Positions 1 through 10,144 of a stretch of 64,000 nt of DNA are shown one piece after another. The stretch lies in NCBI RefSeq assembly GCF_040954645.1, contig NC_092810.1:10152185-10216184 (forward strand), written 5' to 3'. This stretch comes from Diabrotica undecimpunctata. Lineage: Eukaryota > Arthropoda > Insecta > Coleoptera > Chrysomelidae. How positions within the stretch are numbered: the stretch's first letter is position 1; each line of letters starts with the position of its first letter. The notes under the pieces were generated by a model. It was not told where the DNA came from, ran no database searches, and saw only the letters and a program-made list of their open reading frames with translations. The translations under genes and the position numbers were made by a program.

Positions 1-483
1 TTAAAAGCTTCAGCTCTTGCAGTAGATGTTGATTCGGGTTTACGTAATGAAAGCCCTGGGTGCCGTTTTCGAAATCCGTACGCCCAATCTAAACCTGCAA
101 GTTTGTTTGTTTTTTTATATGGATGGTCTGTTATTTTTTTCGGCTAACTGGAAAGCTAGGTGACGAAGATCAAGCAAAGTAATTCCGTATAAACGCTTCT
201 CCATATCTAAGATATAATTATACAATTCTTCTTCCTGTTCCTTGGTAAAAACCGTTTTGTAGAAACCTAGATCCTTTTCGTCAGGCGAAATTCTTCTTAC
301 TTTTTCTTTGCATCTGCGAATTAACGTTGCTTTCGGGATACCATAAACTTTACTAGCTTTTAAATAGCCCATTTCCCCAGCTTTAACTGTCCGGATAGCA
401 TTCTTCAAGGCAACAAGAGACCAGGATTGTTGCTCAGTTTTCCTCACATAATTTCGTACCATTTCTAACTGCAAAAGAAGCAT
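1..483 (-). pseudogene. pogo/Tigger-type transposase, N-terminal DNA-binding part, cut by window edge
   Basis: The minus strand encodes a psq-type helix-turn-helix (YGIPKATLIRR is the recognition-helix region) followed by a CENP-B-like second HTH domain ending in RKRHPGLSLRKPEST. This is the N-terminal arrangement of pogo/Tigger transposases, which bind the element ends. I prefer the ATG at 460-462 (MVRNYVRKTE) because family members start with a similar MVRNY-K motif; a further ATG lies upstream at 481-483. The frame breaks in a run of A (plus-strand T run near 113-120), where one base is missing or extra: the protein resumes as KLAGLDWAYGFRKRHPG in another frame. The catalytic DDE region would lie left of the window. 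The domain identification is direct; activity is unlikely given the frameshift. Confidence 0.8.
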
Positions 484-917
484 ATAATTAAAAAAGTGTC
501 AAGAAAATATAATGGGGCAATGTGAACCACTCCTAGTCCACGTTGCCCCATGCGTAGTACACATTCAAAATATGGAAATTAACGTACCAGTTCACAACGT
601 ATCAAAAGCAAATCTTAATTATTAAAAGCACATTTTACAAGCAACACCACAGTATCAAAAAGTTAAAATAATCATGTCTACTTACCGAGAAATCTTTAGT
701 CAAAAGTAGTAAATTCCTTAGATCAGCAGCGACGAAACACGTGTTTTTAATTATAACACGTCTGAACGTACTCCCCGTGCGTTCACACTCATATACTAAA
801 AGTAGATAAGATGTCTACGCATATTTGTAGTAGTTACTAGATGCAGTGTTGCCAATTTTAAACAAAATAACCGATGTGGTTTATATTACCCCCATGGTCC
901 ATGATGCCCCATCCTCC
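484..917 (-). mobile_element. Non-coding end of the Tigger element with GGGGCA-type subterminal motifs
   Basis: Upstream of the transposase start the motif GGGGCAAYGTG occurs as a near-palindrome (about 512-547). A related string, GGGGCATCATGGACCATGGGGG on the minus strand, lies near 888-912. Such repeated GGGGCA/TGGACC motifs are usual near Tigger ends. The outer end could be near 917, where a TA dinucleotide follows, but the matching left end is outside the window, so the boundary is an inference. Confidence 0.4.
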
Positions 918-918
918 C

Positions 919-1385
919 CTAAGTTTTATGATTTATGAACAAGTCACGAGTCCTTTCCGAGTAAACTTTTTTTAAGACAAAAATTATAAACCAATTTATA
1001 TAGTTAAGGTGGGGGTAATTATACATGATGAGAATTTTTTTCCTTTTAACCTTTTTCGTGAAAAACTTATTTAAATAGATTACACTCTGAAAAGGGCATT
1101 TCAAATAATTCTTCATTTATGAGAAGTGTGCTTTGGACTACCAGATAATTGTTGTTCGTAAATGTCATTTTTTGCAAAAAACTTTTTTCTGTGTAGTCTA
1201 TTGTTATTGTTCCAAGAAATTAAATAGATTACTTCATATTAAGATAAAGATGAAAATCCTCTGCCATTAACTGTAAAACATACTTGGGCGCAGATTGTGG
1301 AAGTGACCATCTGACCATTCTGACTGGGGTTACAAACTCGTTTCAAATCCATCGTTAAAATTTTTCGAAAATACATTTTATGTCC
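919..1385. other. No recognisable feature
   Basis: AT-rich sequence. The 65-codon open frame on the minus strand has no recognisable motif and is probably chance. Confidence 0.5.
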
Positions 1386-1584
1386 CTAATAACTATATCA
1401 TTACGTTTTTAAATGCTTTATTGTCACTGAAAATAGTACAATTTTATGGACAAAGCTTACAAAAAGTCAAAAAAACAACAATACCAATTTAAAATTTACT
1501 AAAATTACATAAATCGTCAATATCACAAAGTAAAAGATAATAAAATATACAATCCATCGCAGAATTTAACTAAATTGCAGATAC
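1386..1584 (-). mobile_element. CR1/L2-like LINE, 3' untranslated end
   Basis: Read on the minus strand this is the 3' end of the LINE whose coding relic lies at 3715-5480. The string TAAGCTTTGTCCATAAAATT is shared with plus-strand ends near 31370 and 37400, so three copies of one family have the same tail. The copy is separated from its coding part by the DNA element at 1585-3706. The duplicated octamer GCAGATAC at 1577-1584 and 3707-3714 marks that later insertion. Confidence 0.75.
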
Positions 1585-2553
1585 GGACGTGTACGAACTC
1601 ATCACTATATAGCCCCTCATAAAATTATTAGACCCTCGGAGATATAGTAAACTGATCACCGGCATCCTTTGGAGATTGGTAAACTCATCACCGCAGATAG
1701 GTAAACTCATCACCGGGATTTTTGCCTCTTTTCTAATGCGAAAGATTGCCTCTTACCTGTTATACTTCTCGTTTATGTGATAATTTAATAAATTCAGAAA
1801 TTATTTTAAGTAAGTTGCTTTAAAATTTAACTGAGATAATAATATGTCTCACGGTGTGGCCTATTAGACGTATCTGCCAATCTAAATGGTTTTGAGATCT
1901 AAAAATTTAGTTGCATAGGATTTCGATAGTGAACTTTAAAATAAAAATATTTGTCAATATGTGCTATTTTTGTTTATATCGGAAGTAGTCCCAACTTCGC
2001 TATTTGATTTTCTCATTTTTATATTTCTCATTGAATTCTCGAGATAATTTGTTAAGCATACATTCGGTCTAAGTCTTACCGTTTTGGCGTTATTTGACTA
2101 TTTTGAAAATAATACACGATTTTGGACAGTTAGTAAATATAAAATATCTGAAAAATAGGAAAAGCTAAAAACTTGAGTGTGCTATTAGTGCATTGAAGTC
2201 GAAGGAAACCTAATTTTTTACACGTGCAAAGCTTTACATTTTATGGCATCATTGGCGGAAATTTTTAAATTTGAAGTAATCAGCAATGCATTTATTATGA
2301 CAGAATGTATCAAAATGCTTAAGTACAGCTTCCTGTACTTTATCTTTCAATGACTTGTACAAACATCCCACAATTAGAGTCCTTTTAAAAGCAATATTTT
2401 TACAATTTTTGGTTAGTTTTCGCCATTATTTGTAGGAGTCAGATGAGTTGTTCATTTCATTTCATAAACATCATGACAACTAACCTCAATTAGTGTAAGA
2501 TACAAAATAATTTTTATTCTGTAATTTGTACTAATTTTGTTTATTGTAGCACC

Positions 2554-2581
2554 CTGATGATGCAAATAAATATTTGCGAAA
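2554..2581 (+). other. CTGATGA-hairpin-GAAA motif (hammerhead-like core, unproven)
   Basis: CTGATGA is followed by a stem-loop (GCAAAT, loop, ATTTGC) and then GAAA. This order matches the hammerhead ribozyme core CUGAUGA-helix II-GAAA, but one unpaired base lies between CUGAUGA and the stem and I cannot see a convincing helix III. Similar hairpin-GAAA strings occur at 6245-6275, in both arms of 18916-19319, and at 30205-30240 (minus). Confidence 0.35.
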
Positions 2582-2726
2582 GCTTGGTAGTTTAAAAAGA
2601 GTACTTCTTTGTCCTATCTTCGGCTGCACACCCAAATATATAGTTGTGTTTGTAGTCTAACTGATCAGCGTTGACTACAAGCGTTTATTGCTTTTTCAGT
2701 ATATGTATATAAGGGGTCCAATTAAG

Positions 2727-3058
2727 TTGGTACCATATGGAAAATTTTTTTATTTTTAGTTTTGTGAAAAAAAATTTATTCTCTAGTTCTGAATAATCTA
2801 GAATTTTAGTCATCAGAATCAGATATTAGTATTCTTCAGTCATTTACGCGGTTCGTTAAACAACATGAATTTTATTAACACTTGAGAATATCCACAATTC
2901 ATTTTTTTTTGACAAACCGCGTATACAACTAAAAAAAATTTTATATCTGATCATTGTATTCTAGGTTTTAGATCATTCAAAACTTTTTATGTAACATAAT
3001 TATTTTATATAACAAAATTCATAGAACTAAAAATAAAAAGGTTTCACATATGGTGCTG
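2727..3058. repeat. Imperfect palindromic MITE-like repeat, about 330 bp
   Basis: The two halves are imperfect inverted copies. ACCATATG followed by TTTTTATTTTTAG opens both arms, and ACGCGGTT with GT nearby closes both near the centre (about 2855 and 2925). The shape suggests a fold-back MITE nested in the larger element at 1585-3706. It ends next to the TA tract at 3065. Confidence 0.5.
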
Positions 3059-3062
3059 ACTT

Positions 3063-3064
<2 letters not shown>

Positions 3065-3120
<56 letters not shown>
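3065..3120. repeat. (TA)n microsatellite
   Basis: Uninterrupted TA dinucleotides, about 28 units, directly after the palindromic repeat. Similar tracts occur at 40824-40868, 42272-42330 and 58324-58373; the last three mark the tails of LINE family C. Confidence 0.95.
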
Positions 3121-3127
<7 letters not shown>

Positions 3128-3714
3128 CAATGTGACTTTAACAATTTAATTAGAAATCTCAAAATATAATATCAGAAAAGGTAATCTACAGCAACAAAGT
3201 AATATTATGCCTTGCCTGCAAGAAACATCTTATACAGTTAACTTAAAGAACTTAATTACACTGATTTTTTTCTGTTTGATCAGGATGATTCGTGAAAACC
3301 AGTGCGAAACAACTAAACAAAAACGGTATAACATTTCTACTCACCAGTTATATGACATTTAGTCTTACACCCTTTCGTCGCACAAGTCCACAAAAGGCAA
3401 TTCGATTTTTTTAGAGTCTTTCGCAATCAATTGAAATTTGAAATTATTGATAACCATCATTTTTCAAAAACCAATAAATTGCAGTTGCATTTAAGACTCT
3501 GGATTTGGAATATTCTGTGAAATTACCAAAAACTAGCCGTTTGCTGGGATTTTATGGTCTATACCTGATCCAGGCTGCAGGTAGGCCAGTGATCAGTTTA
3601 CCAATCTCTTAGGGTCTATTTTGAAAACCCTACTTTTATGGCGGTGATGAGTTTGTACTATGTACGAGGGTATTTATGGTAATTGGTGATGAGTTTACGT
3701 GTACCCGCAGATAC

Positions 3715-5480
3715 CTAGATAGGCTTTTGTCAATTTACGAAACTTGTAGGAAAGGAAGAAAAGAAGTTGTAGATTTAAGTTGTAAAGGGAGATGGTTGTA
3801 TAATGTTTTTGCGAATGTAATATAGATTTCTTACTAAAAGTAATCATCATTAGGTCTTGCTGAAAAAAACATGTAAGTGTTTACGAATTAAGCAAACAGT
3901 TTCTACAACATAAACATAAAGAGAGAAAAGTTAAAATCCCGTGATTTTTGAAGTAACTTCTGCAATGTGTTATTCTACTGAGGCTAAAAAGATACCATAT
4001 TGCTCATTTTTTAATTTAAAAATAATATCTGATTGGGCAGCTATACTAGAACCCCAAAAAGGAAGGCCCATATCGAAGATGAGAATCGAACAAAAAAAAA
4101 TATATTATTTTGGAAGATGCTAAATTGATTTCCTTGGAAACAGATCATATTGCATAGCAGGATGAGGCTAGTTTCTTACTTAACAAATCAATGTGAAGGG
4201 ATCATTTAAGGTTGCTGTCTATAAGAATCCCAAGAAATTTTACAGAATCAACGATACTGATCTGACTGTTATTAAGAAGCAAGAGTTAAAAAGTCCCTTT
4301 ATAGGATAATGCTACTGTCTTATTTACGTTAAAAGAGAGTAAATTAGAGTCGGACCAGGTTTGTATTTTAAGTAGATCAGAAGTTATAATTGAATGAGGA
4401 GTTGCAATATTAGAGTTCCTTCAGGTAAGTTCTTGATGTCATTTATAGAGATAAGGAAAAGTAAAGCACCCAATACTAAACCTTGTACTTCACGTACAAT
4501 GCTTTTGTGACCAGAGTTAGTATCATTTGCTCCAACTAGTTATTTCCTATTCCTCAAGTAAGATTGGAACCAATTCATAGAAATATCTCGAATTCCGTAG
4601 AAATTTAGTTTTTTTATCAAAATGTCAACAGTGTAAAGATTATTGTTTAGTGCTTGATAGACCTCACGTAGTACAGAAAACATAGCATCATTGTACAGTG
4701 TACATTTATTAGATAGAAAGCCGAACTGACTTTGTGATAAAATGTTGTTTTCACCGAGAAATGATATGTCAGGCTTTTATAAGTCTCTCAATATTTTTGA
4801 ATAGGACTGGTAGTAACGCAATAGGTCTGAAGTTGCAGACATTCGATTTTTCACCACCCTTATGAAGAAGAATAAATATGGCTGTCTTTAGGTACACTGA
4901 AAATATATTTTTTTCGAAGGAATCGTTAATTAGTGAGAGCACGAGTTCCAACACATTATCGATAGATAGTCCATCAATACAACAAGAAGATTTGCTTTTG
5001 ATACTACTGAATGTTTGGATCAATTCAGAATTATCAACTGGTCTCATAAAGAATGAATTCGAGACCTTTCTTGAATTGGGGAAATAGGAAATAGGATCTT
5101 GTTGTAGCAAACTAGTTGATGTTATATTTTTACCCACAATAACGAAGTATTTATTTAGATTTTCAGGGTTTGGAAAAGAAATTGTTTGAGCTGTGTTAGT
5201 TTTATTTCAAAGATCATTTATTATGGACCAAGTTTCTCTTGCAACATTTTTAGAGCATCCCAGACGTTTCTGATGTTTAACTTGTTTATTTCTCCATCTT
5301 ATTGTGTGTAGACAGCCCGCTACATTATTAGCTATTTTAGCATCGCTTTTTACGTTTTTCCGTGGTGCTTAAATTGCAGATCTCTGTCATGTTCCGCTTT
5401 TAGTTTAGACCGAATAGATTCTTAAGAAATGGGTATACATTTTGCTTTTCAAGTTGCTATTGCCATAATCAGACTTTCTC
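3715..5480 (-). pseudogene. CR1/L2-like LINE reverse transcriptase, degenerate
   Basis: The minus strand encodes a reverse transcriptase in several frames. The clearest open segment (4769-5137) carries CNFRPIALLPVLFKNIERLI, the RT fingers motif. It is followed by SQFGFLSNKCTLDAMF, then GLVLGALLFLISINDIKNLP (equivalent of QGSVLGPLLFLIYINDI), and then SVKFLGILIDSNL. The catalytic FADD block is missing between INDIKNLP and the later part, so there is an internal deletion. Upstream, KHQKRLGCSKNVARETW and the string ending in YFVIVGKN fit the linker before RT. The C-terminal ETVCLIRKHLHVF resembles the plus-strand copy at 31100. The IYINDI type of motif supports CR1/L2/Jockey rather than RTE. It is inactive. 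Confidence 0.75.
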
Positions 5481-6230
5481 CTTTTTTTGTTAAAATGATT
5501 ACATTACATGAGTTGGTTTAAGTCTATATATTGCTCTGGTGCTACTCAAAGAATGATTCATGTGTTGATTGTACTCTTTCCCATAAAACGTAATTTTTCC
5601 CATAGTCGTAGGACAATTCTTCGTCTAACCCTTTGAATTACAGAATATCTAAAATTATAGAATAAGTAATATTAGTAACACTATAATTATATAGTTCATA
5701 ATATGAACAGTTAAAAAGATCCAAAATATCATAATGATCCCCAATTAAAAACGTCACTCTTAATAAAAGCCCTTCTCTTAAAAATTTTATTTAAATTCTA
5801 ATAATTCCTATGTAGGAGTTCCTCCAATTGATTTTTCAACGTTAGCTTTCTTTGTCGGTACAAAATAGGCCAATAGGTTCCTTAATGAACACAAGTGTAC
5901 CCGTAGATTATTAAATATTTTATTTCAAACATTTCTTGGAAGTTGTTAGCGCCTACTGTTAGGCAATTTGTCGTAAAAAGGACTGACGCCACATTCTCTC
6001 GCTAATGATCCGAAAGATTAGAGAAAGGCACTATTTAAAATTGACGGTTCTACAAGCCATGTCTGTGTGAAAACGAAATGTAGAACATACAATTATAATG
6101 GAATAAACAACACGTTCAACTAGAATCATTTGTTTGAAATAGTAAAAAATAATCGACTGATTCATTGGGGTAAACTTATCTGCTCTTTTTCCCATACAAT
6201 AAGACATATAACTGAAATACTTTTAACCGA
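5481..6230. other. No clear feature
   Basis: AT-rich sequence without a recognisable protein or structural repeat. Confidence 0.4.
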
Positions 6231-6234
6231 AACA

Positions 6235-6295
6235 CCATCAGGGAACGATCCCGAAACATTGTGAAAATAAAAGATAGAAAATGAAAGATTTCTTT
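6235..6295 (+). other. Possible retroelement 3' end with hairpin-GAAAC signature
   Basis: ACCATCAGGGAACGATCCCG followed by AAACATTGTG folds into a GGGA/TCCC hairpin followed by GAAAC, then an AATAAAAGATAG-like tail. This resembles the 3' signature at 2554, 19218 and 30220. No coding part is attached, so the parent element is unknown. Confidence 0.3.
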
Positions 6296-6299
6296 AAAA

Positions 6300-7960
6300 A
6301 TAGTACAGTAAAAATATAAAGTTTTTTTTTCCTTATATGACGCATCAACCACGCAGGGTGATTAGCGTGTATGGATTGTGATACAGAGTTAGAACTTAAC
6401 AATAGAATATTAACTATAGCAATACATAAATAGAAATAAACCTAGATCTATACACAGTAAAATATTGTATTTTTGATATCAGCTTGCAGTCTTTGAGAAA
6501 GGCGAAAATATTTTTAGTATTACTGTCTTTTCCAAGAGCACTGTTTAATGTTGATGGTATTTTATACATTTTGCGTTGCACATCGTACTTGGGGCACTGC
6601 AATAAACAATGTTTTACCGTTAAGACACTTTTACACATGTCACACACAGGTTTATCAGTACGTTTTAGTAGGTAGTCGTGTGTTAATCGAGTATGGCCAA
6701 TCCGGAGGCGAGTGAAGGTTACTTGTTGTCTTCTATTGTTAAATTTTGGGAATTTTTTATGATTCTTATCAACTTCGTACAGCTTGGTTGGGGAGTTCTT
6801 CCATGTATCCTGCCATATTGAATTAATCCTTTCTTTAAAGAATGCTTTTCGATCGGTGTGAAAAACTTTCGTATTCTCTTCTGCGTTTGGGTTAGTAGGT
6901 GCATTTTTTGCTATTTTATCTACAACCTCGTTTCCTTCGATTCCAGTATGTGACGGTACCCATATAAAATTAACTTTAATGTTCATATTTTCTGCATGTT
7001 TTAGTTCCTTTTTAATGAGAAGGAGTAGTGGATGATTACAGTAGACTTGGTTTAATGCCATTATTGAGCTGAGAGAATCTGTAATAATGATATTTCTCTT
7101 TTTATTTTTGTTAACTATCAGAACTAGTGCTTTTAGTATCGCATACAGTTCAGCTGAGAACGATGTTGTATATGAAGGTAATTTGTAAGCTTTTGTATAA
7201 TCTGATGAGTAGATTGCTGCCCCAGTTTCGTCTTCGTTTTTGGAGGCATCGGTGTAAACTTTGAAACAGCTACCATATTTGCTTAATATTTTTAGGAATT
7301 CTTGATTAATTTGACTTGCTGGCGTTTCTGATTTGTTTAGGCGCAATAAGCTGGTGTCAGTAGAGGGAAGTCGAATTGTTCAAGGAGGAGGGGTTTGAAT
7401 TGAGGAGATATCGTAGGTGTCTGGAAAATGGATACCCATTGTTAACAAGTAGGTATGTAGGCGGTAATAGAAAGGGTGATCAGTTCGATTTGAAGTTTGG
7501 AAACAACTTTTGAAGCGGTCAGCGAATACGTTGTGTATAACAGGATTATCGTGATTAGACGATACTGCTGCGGCATAAGAAAGACTTAGATATTGTCTTC
7601 TAAATGCGAGTGGAATCTCTCCAGTTTCTCAGTATAGAGTTTGTATTTTACTTGTGTAGTGTGCTCCTAAGGAAATTCGGAGGCCTGTATTTTGAATAAC
7701 ATCTATTGTTTTTAAGTACGATTTTTTGGAGGAGTTGTAAACAATTGAGCCGTAGTCCAGTTTGGAGCGTACTAAAGCCTTGTAGATATGTAGTAATGTA
7801 GAAGAGTCGGCGCCCCATTTTTTGTTTGCGAGTGATCGTAACAAATTTATTCCAGGCTGACATGTCTTTTTTAAATATTCTAAATGTTTCTCCCAAGTTA
7901 GTTTTTGGTCAAAATATAAAGTTGAATTCGACATATTGTCTTTATTACGTTTTAAAAAAA
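6300..7960 (-). pseudogene. I-like LINE, C-terminal RT and RNase H domains, 5'-truncated
   Basis: A single minus-strand frame runs through the end of RT (FDQKLTWEKHLEYLKKTCQ, YKALVRSKLDYGSIVY) into RNase H. The RNase H catalytic residues are visible as YTDASK (D), AELYAILKAL (E), IITDSLSS (D) and WVPSHTGIEGNEVVDKIAK (H and D). A zinc-binding CDMC-HCLLQCP motif follows. This order (RT, RNase H, CCHC) is that of the I superfamily. Two TGA stops interrupt the frame (near 7383 and 7630), so it is a pseudogene. The 5' half (endonuclease and RT palm) is absent beyond about 7960. The 3' untranslated part contains a TGGTTGATGCGTCATATAAG string followed by an A-rich tail on the minus strand (plus-strand T-run near 6320). 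Confidence 0.85.
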
Positions 7961-8269
7961 TCGTTAGAGAGATCTATCTTCATTTATCAGTTTAAAAAAG
8001 AGGCAAAATGAATATGCGACATTTATTATATTTCTTAAGAATTTTCAAAAACTTACAAATGCATCTTTGTCATATAATATAGGTGCTAGATAATCCTTTG
8101 TTGCATATAAATAACAATTTCTTAGATTTTTGCAAAGTTAATGTAATGTTATTACTGTATTTCTGTCCCACTGCTCTCACAAACTACAGCTCTTAGATAG
8201 ATCCATTTATGAATCTTTTAAAAAGCCAATAATACTGCCTGTGATGCCTGGATGTGAAATTATCAAGGT
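7961..8269. other. No clear feature
   Basis: AT-rich spacer between the LINE truncation point and the Tigger relic; nothing recognised. Confidence 0.4.
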
Positions 8270-8830
8270 AAAACCATGACTATTACCGACATATCGAATA
8301 GTACAATTATCTCAATGTCACTGGCTCCTACTCAGGAGGATATCCAGGCCGGGTTTCGAAAGACAGGGATTTTCCCATTCAGCCACAATTTGTTTCAAGA
8401 AATTCACTTTGCACCATTGTTCGCAACATCCTAATGACGAAATCCCACCGCCATCACAAGCCTATACTAAAAAAACAAACATTTATAAACCGTTAAGTGC
8501 CTACAATACTTAAAATTGCAGAGCTCCAAGCAACAAAAACACCTCTAGAAGCTAGCCAACAATCGCAAGCTGTTACTCTGAATCTGAAACCCCTTTTTGC
8601 TTCAGCAATCAGAACTTCTTCCGCTTTCTCAAAAAACCAGTTTATTTTCTCGCCTATGACATTACGGCTCTACCCTAAAGCTCCTAGAAAAATAAAAAAC
8701 CAAAAACCAAAACGTCCGCGATCTACACAGACACTCCTGAGAAGGAAGCTGTTAAAAAAATATATGAAGAGCAACATAAACGGTTGAAAAATAAATCAAC
8801 GAAGAAAAAAGTACTTGAGTATGTATTGTA
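8270..8830 (+). pseudogene. Tigger-type transposase, C-terminal relic
   Basis: The plus strand reads QEDIQAGFRKTGIFPFSHNL followed by FAPLF, the Tigger C-terminal motif (AGFRATGIFPFNRDVF and FAPSYVTD in relatives). A second segment carries SPMTLRLYPKAPRKIKNQKP and, after a shift of frame, TDTPEKEAVKKIYEEQHKR, matching the basic PKAPPRK-TDTPEK region. Stop codons follow the first segment near 8431, and at least two frame changes are present. No catalytic domain precedes it, so it is a 3' fragment. It is on the opposite strand to the Tigger N-terminus at 1-483 and is not part of that copy. Confidence 0.7.
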
Positions 8831-9323
8831 AAGATAAACAAAGGCAAAGGTAGAAGAAAAGTGAAGACAACAAGACTGATACACCACCAGAATTATCATC
8901 AGAAGAACAATATGTCTTTGCTTAAAACATATTCAGCGAGTCGGTCTGGAGACAGTTGGATTCAGAGTCAAGGGAGTTACAAATAATGGTTTCACGTAGT
9001 ACTAATGGTAGTAGATATTATATATGACATAACTAGCTACTTCGTTGGTGTGTCTTTCTCCTGGTGTGTCTCTCTTGTGTGGGTATTTGGCACTGGTCGA
9101 CTGTAATGTTTGATTTGTGACATATTATGTAGCTTTATTTAGCATACAAAGTAGTTTGACAATAAGAATTAAAAACATAAGTATTTTTAAAACAAAATTT
9201 TTTTAGGTAAGGTAACGTGTGTCAGTGTGAACTAAAGTAGCCTTACACAAGATTTGCAGTTTTTCTTTTACGTTTATGGACAATCTATATTAATACATGA
9301 TTTAATAGTTACGTAAATTAAAA
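8831..9323. other. No clear feature
   Basis: Low-complexity AT-rich sequence; a short duplicated GGTGTGTCTYTC string lies near 9050-9075. Confidence 0.4.
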
Positions 9324-9429
9324 ATTATGAATAAATCAATATTCCGATTAAGGCCAACCACATGTACCTATCCCAAAAATTACAAACAATTAATAATTTG
9401 CGAATTCGGCAAAATATCTGGCAGCATAC

Positions 9430-9519
9430 GAGCATCGGCAGGTGCGCTTGTTGCAGTATCTCCTTCTGTGAGGCGGCGGCACCGGTCGCTAAAATAATGA
9501 GCAAGCAGCTGAACTGCAT
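9430..9519 (-). CDS. Candidate first coding exon of a host secreted protein
   Basis: The minus-strand ATG at 9517-9519 opens a GC-richer segment reading MQFSCLLIILATGAAASQKE, a typical signal peptide: short polar start, hydrophobic core, and small residues before a predicted cleavage around AAAS. The next residues are ILQQAHLPML, after which a possible splice donor (CTC/GTATGC) lies at 9430/9429. About 108 bases upstream is TCAGTT (plus 9624-9629 as AACTGA), which fits the arthropod initiator. Base composition differs from the surrounding TE relics. No downstream exon is visible in the window, so the product is unknown and the exon end is a guess. Chance remains possible for so short a frame. 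Confidence 0.4.
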
Positions 9520-9623
9520 ATATTTGCTATCTTCGAATTTTGTAATTACACAAATCTATATTCGGTTTATCGGCGAGAATCCTTCGTATTCGATTAATGC
9601 TTGTTGGACATAGATCGTTCGAT

Positions 9624-9629
9624 AACTGA
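9624..9629 (-). promoter_or_regulatory. Possible initiator (TCAGTT) for the candidate exon
   Basis: TCAGTT on the minus strand resembles the arthropod Inr. It lies about 108 bases upstream of the ATG at 9519. No TATA box is obvious. The hexamer is common by chance, so support is weak. Confidence 0.25.
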
Positions 9630-9639
9630 TATGTGTTCA

Positions 9640-10144
9640 TAGTGACACGCTTTTAGTTACCAAATCAATTTGAATAGTAGCCCGTGCGGCCCAAATTTAT
9701 GCACTTTATATTAATATCTAATATTTTATATAAAACTAAAAAATAGCTAAATAAACAGTATATGAATGAAGAACAAAAGTTTATAATAAAGAACATACAA
9801 CAACAGCAAATAAGGCAATGGATAATGAGCTGATGAAATGAAACAAGACTACTGGAATGTTGAAAGAGCACAACATTAAAATTGATTATGTTACGGAAAG
9901 TCTTAGTTTTACGTCATTGCCAAAATATGGGGGTATAAATGTAAGATATTTAATACACGATTAACGTGGAAAAAAACAATATGCTCCCAAGTCGTTTACT
10001 TTAAGTCAATTCTGGTCAAGCTTAATGCTAAACTTGTACCCAGATATAGGCTCGTATCCAAAAAAATAATTTGAAAAATAAACATTTCTATTCATTGAAT
10101 CATTACTTGCATTGTATTCCATCACAATCACAAAATAATTTCAC
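9640..10144. other. No clear feature
   Basis: AT-rich sequence without recognised motifs. Confidence 0.4.

Larger units (their letters stand above)
1585..3706. mobile_element. Non-autonomous DNA element with 8-bp TSD and iterated subterminal motif
   Basis: The element is flanked by GCAGATAC (1577-1584 and 3707-3714) and interrupts a LINE that reads across both flanks. Its ends are inverted: GGACGTGTACGAACTCATCAC on the left, and GGGTACACGTAAACTCATCAC as the reverse complement of the right. The core GTAAACTCATCACC recurs in the first 130 bases (near 1598, 1649, 1679, 1700) and inverted in the last 120 (near 3590, 3643, 3685). No transposase frame was found. An 8-bp duplication fits hAT or Merlin-type transposases, but the TIRs do not let me choose. 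It contains a smaller palindromic repeat and a TA microsatellite. Confidence 0.7.

Noticed and set aside
9362..9613. 83-codon plus-strand frame overlapping the candidate exon
   Set aside because: No start context or domain; the opposite strand has the better signal-peptide explanation.
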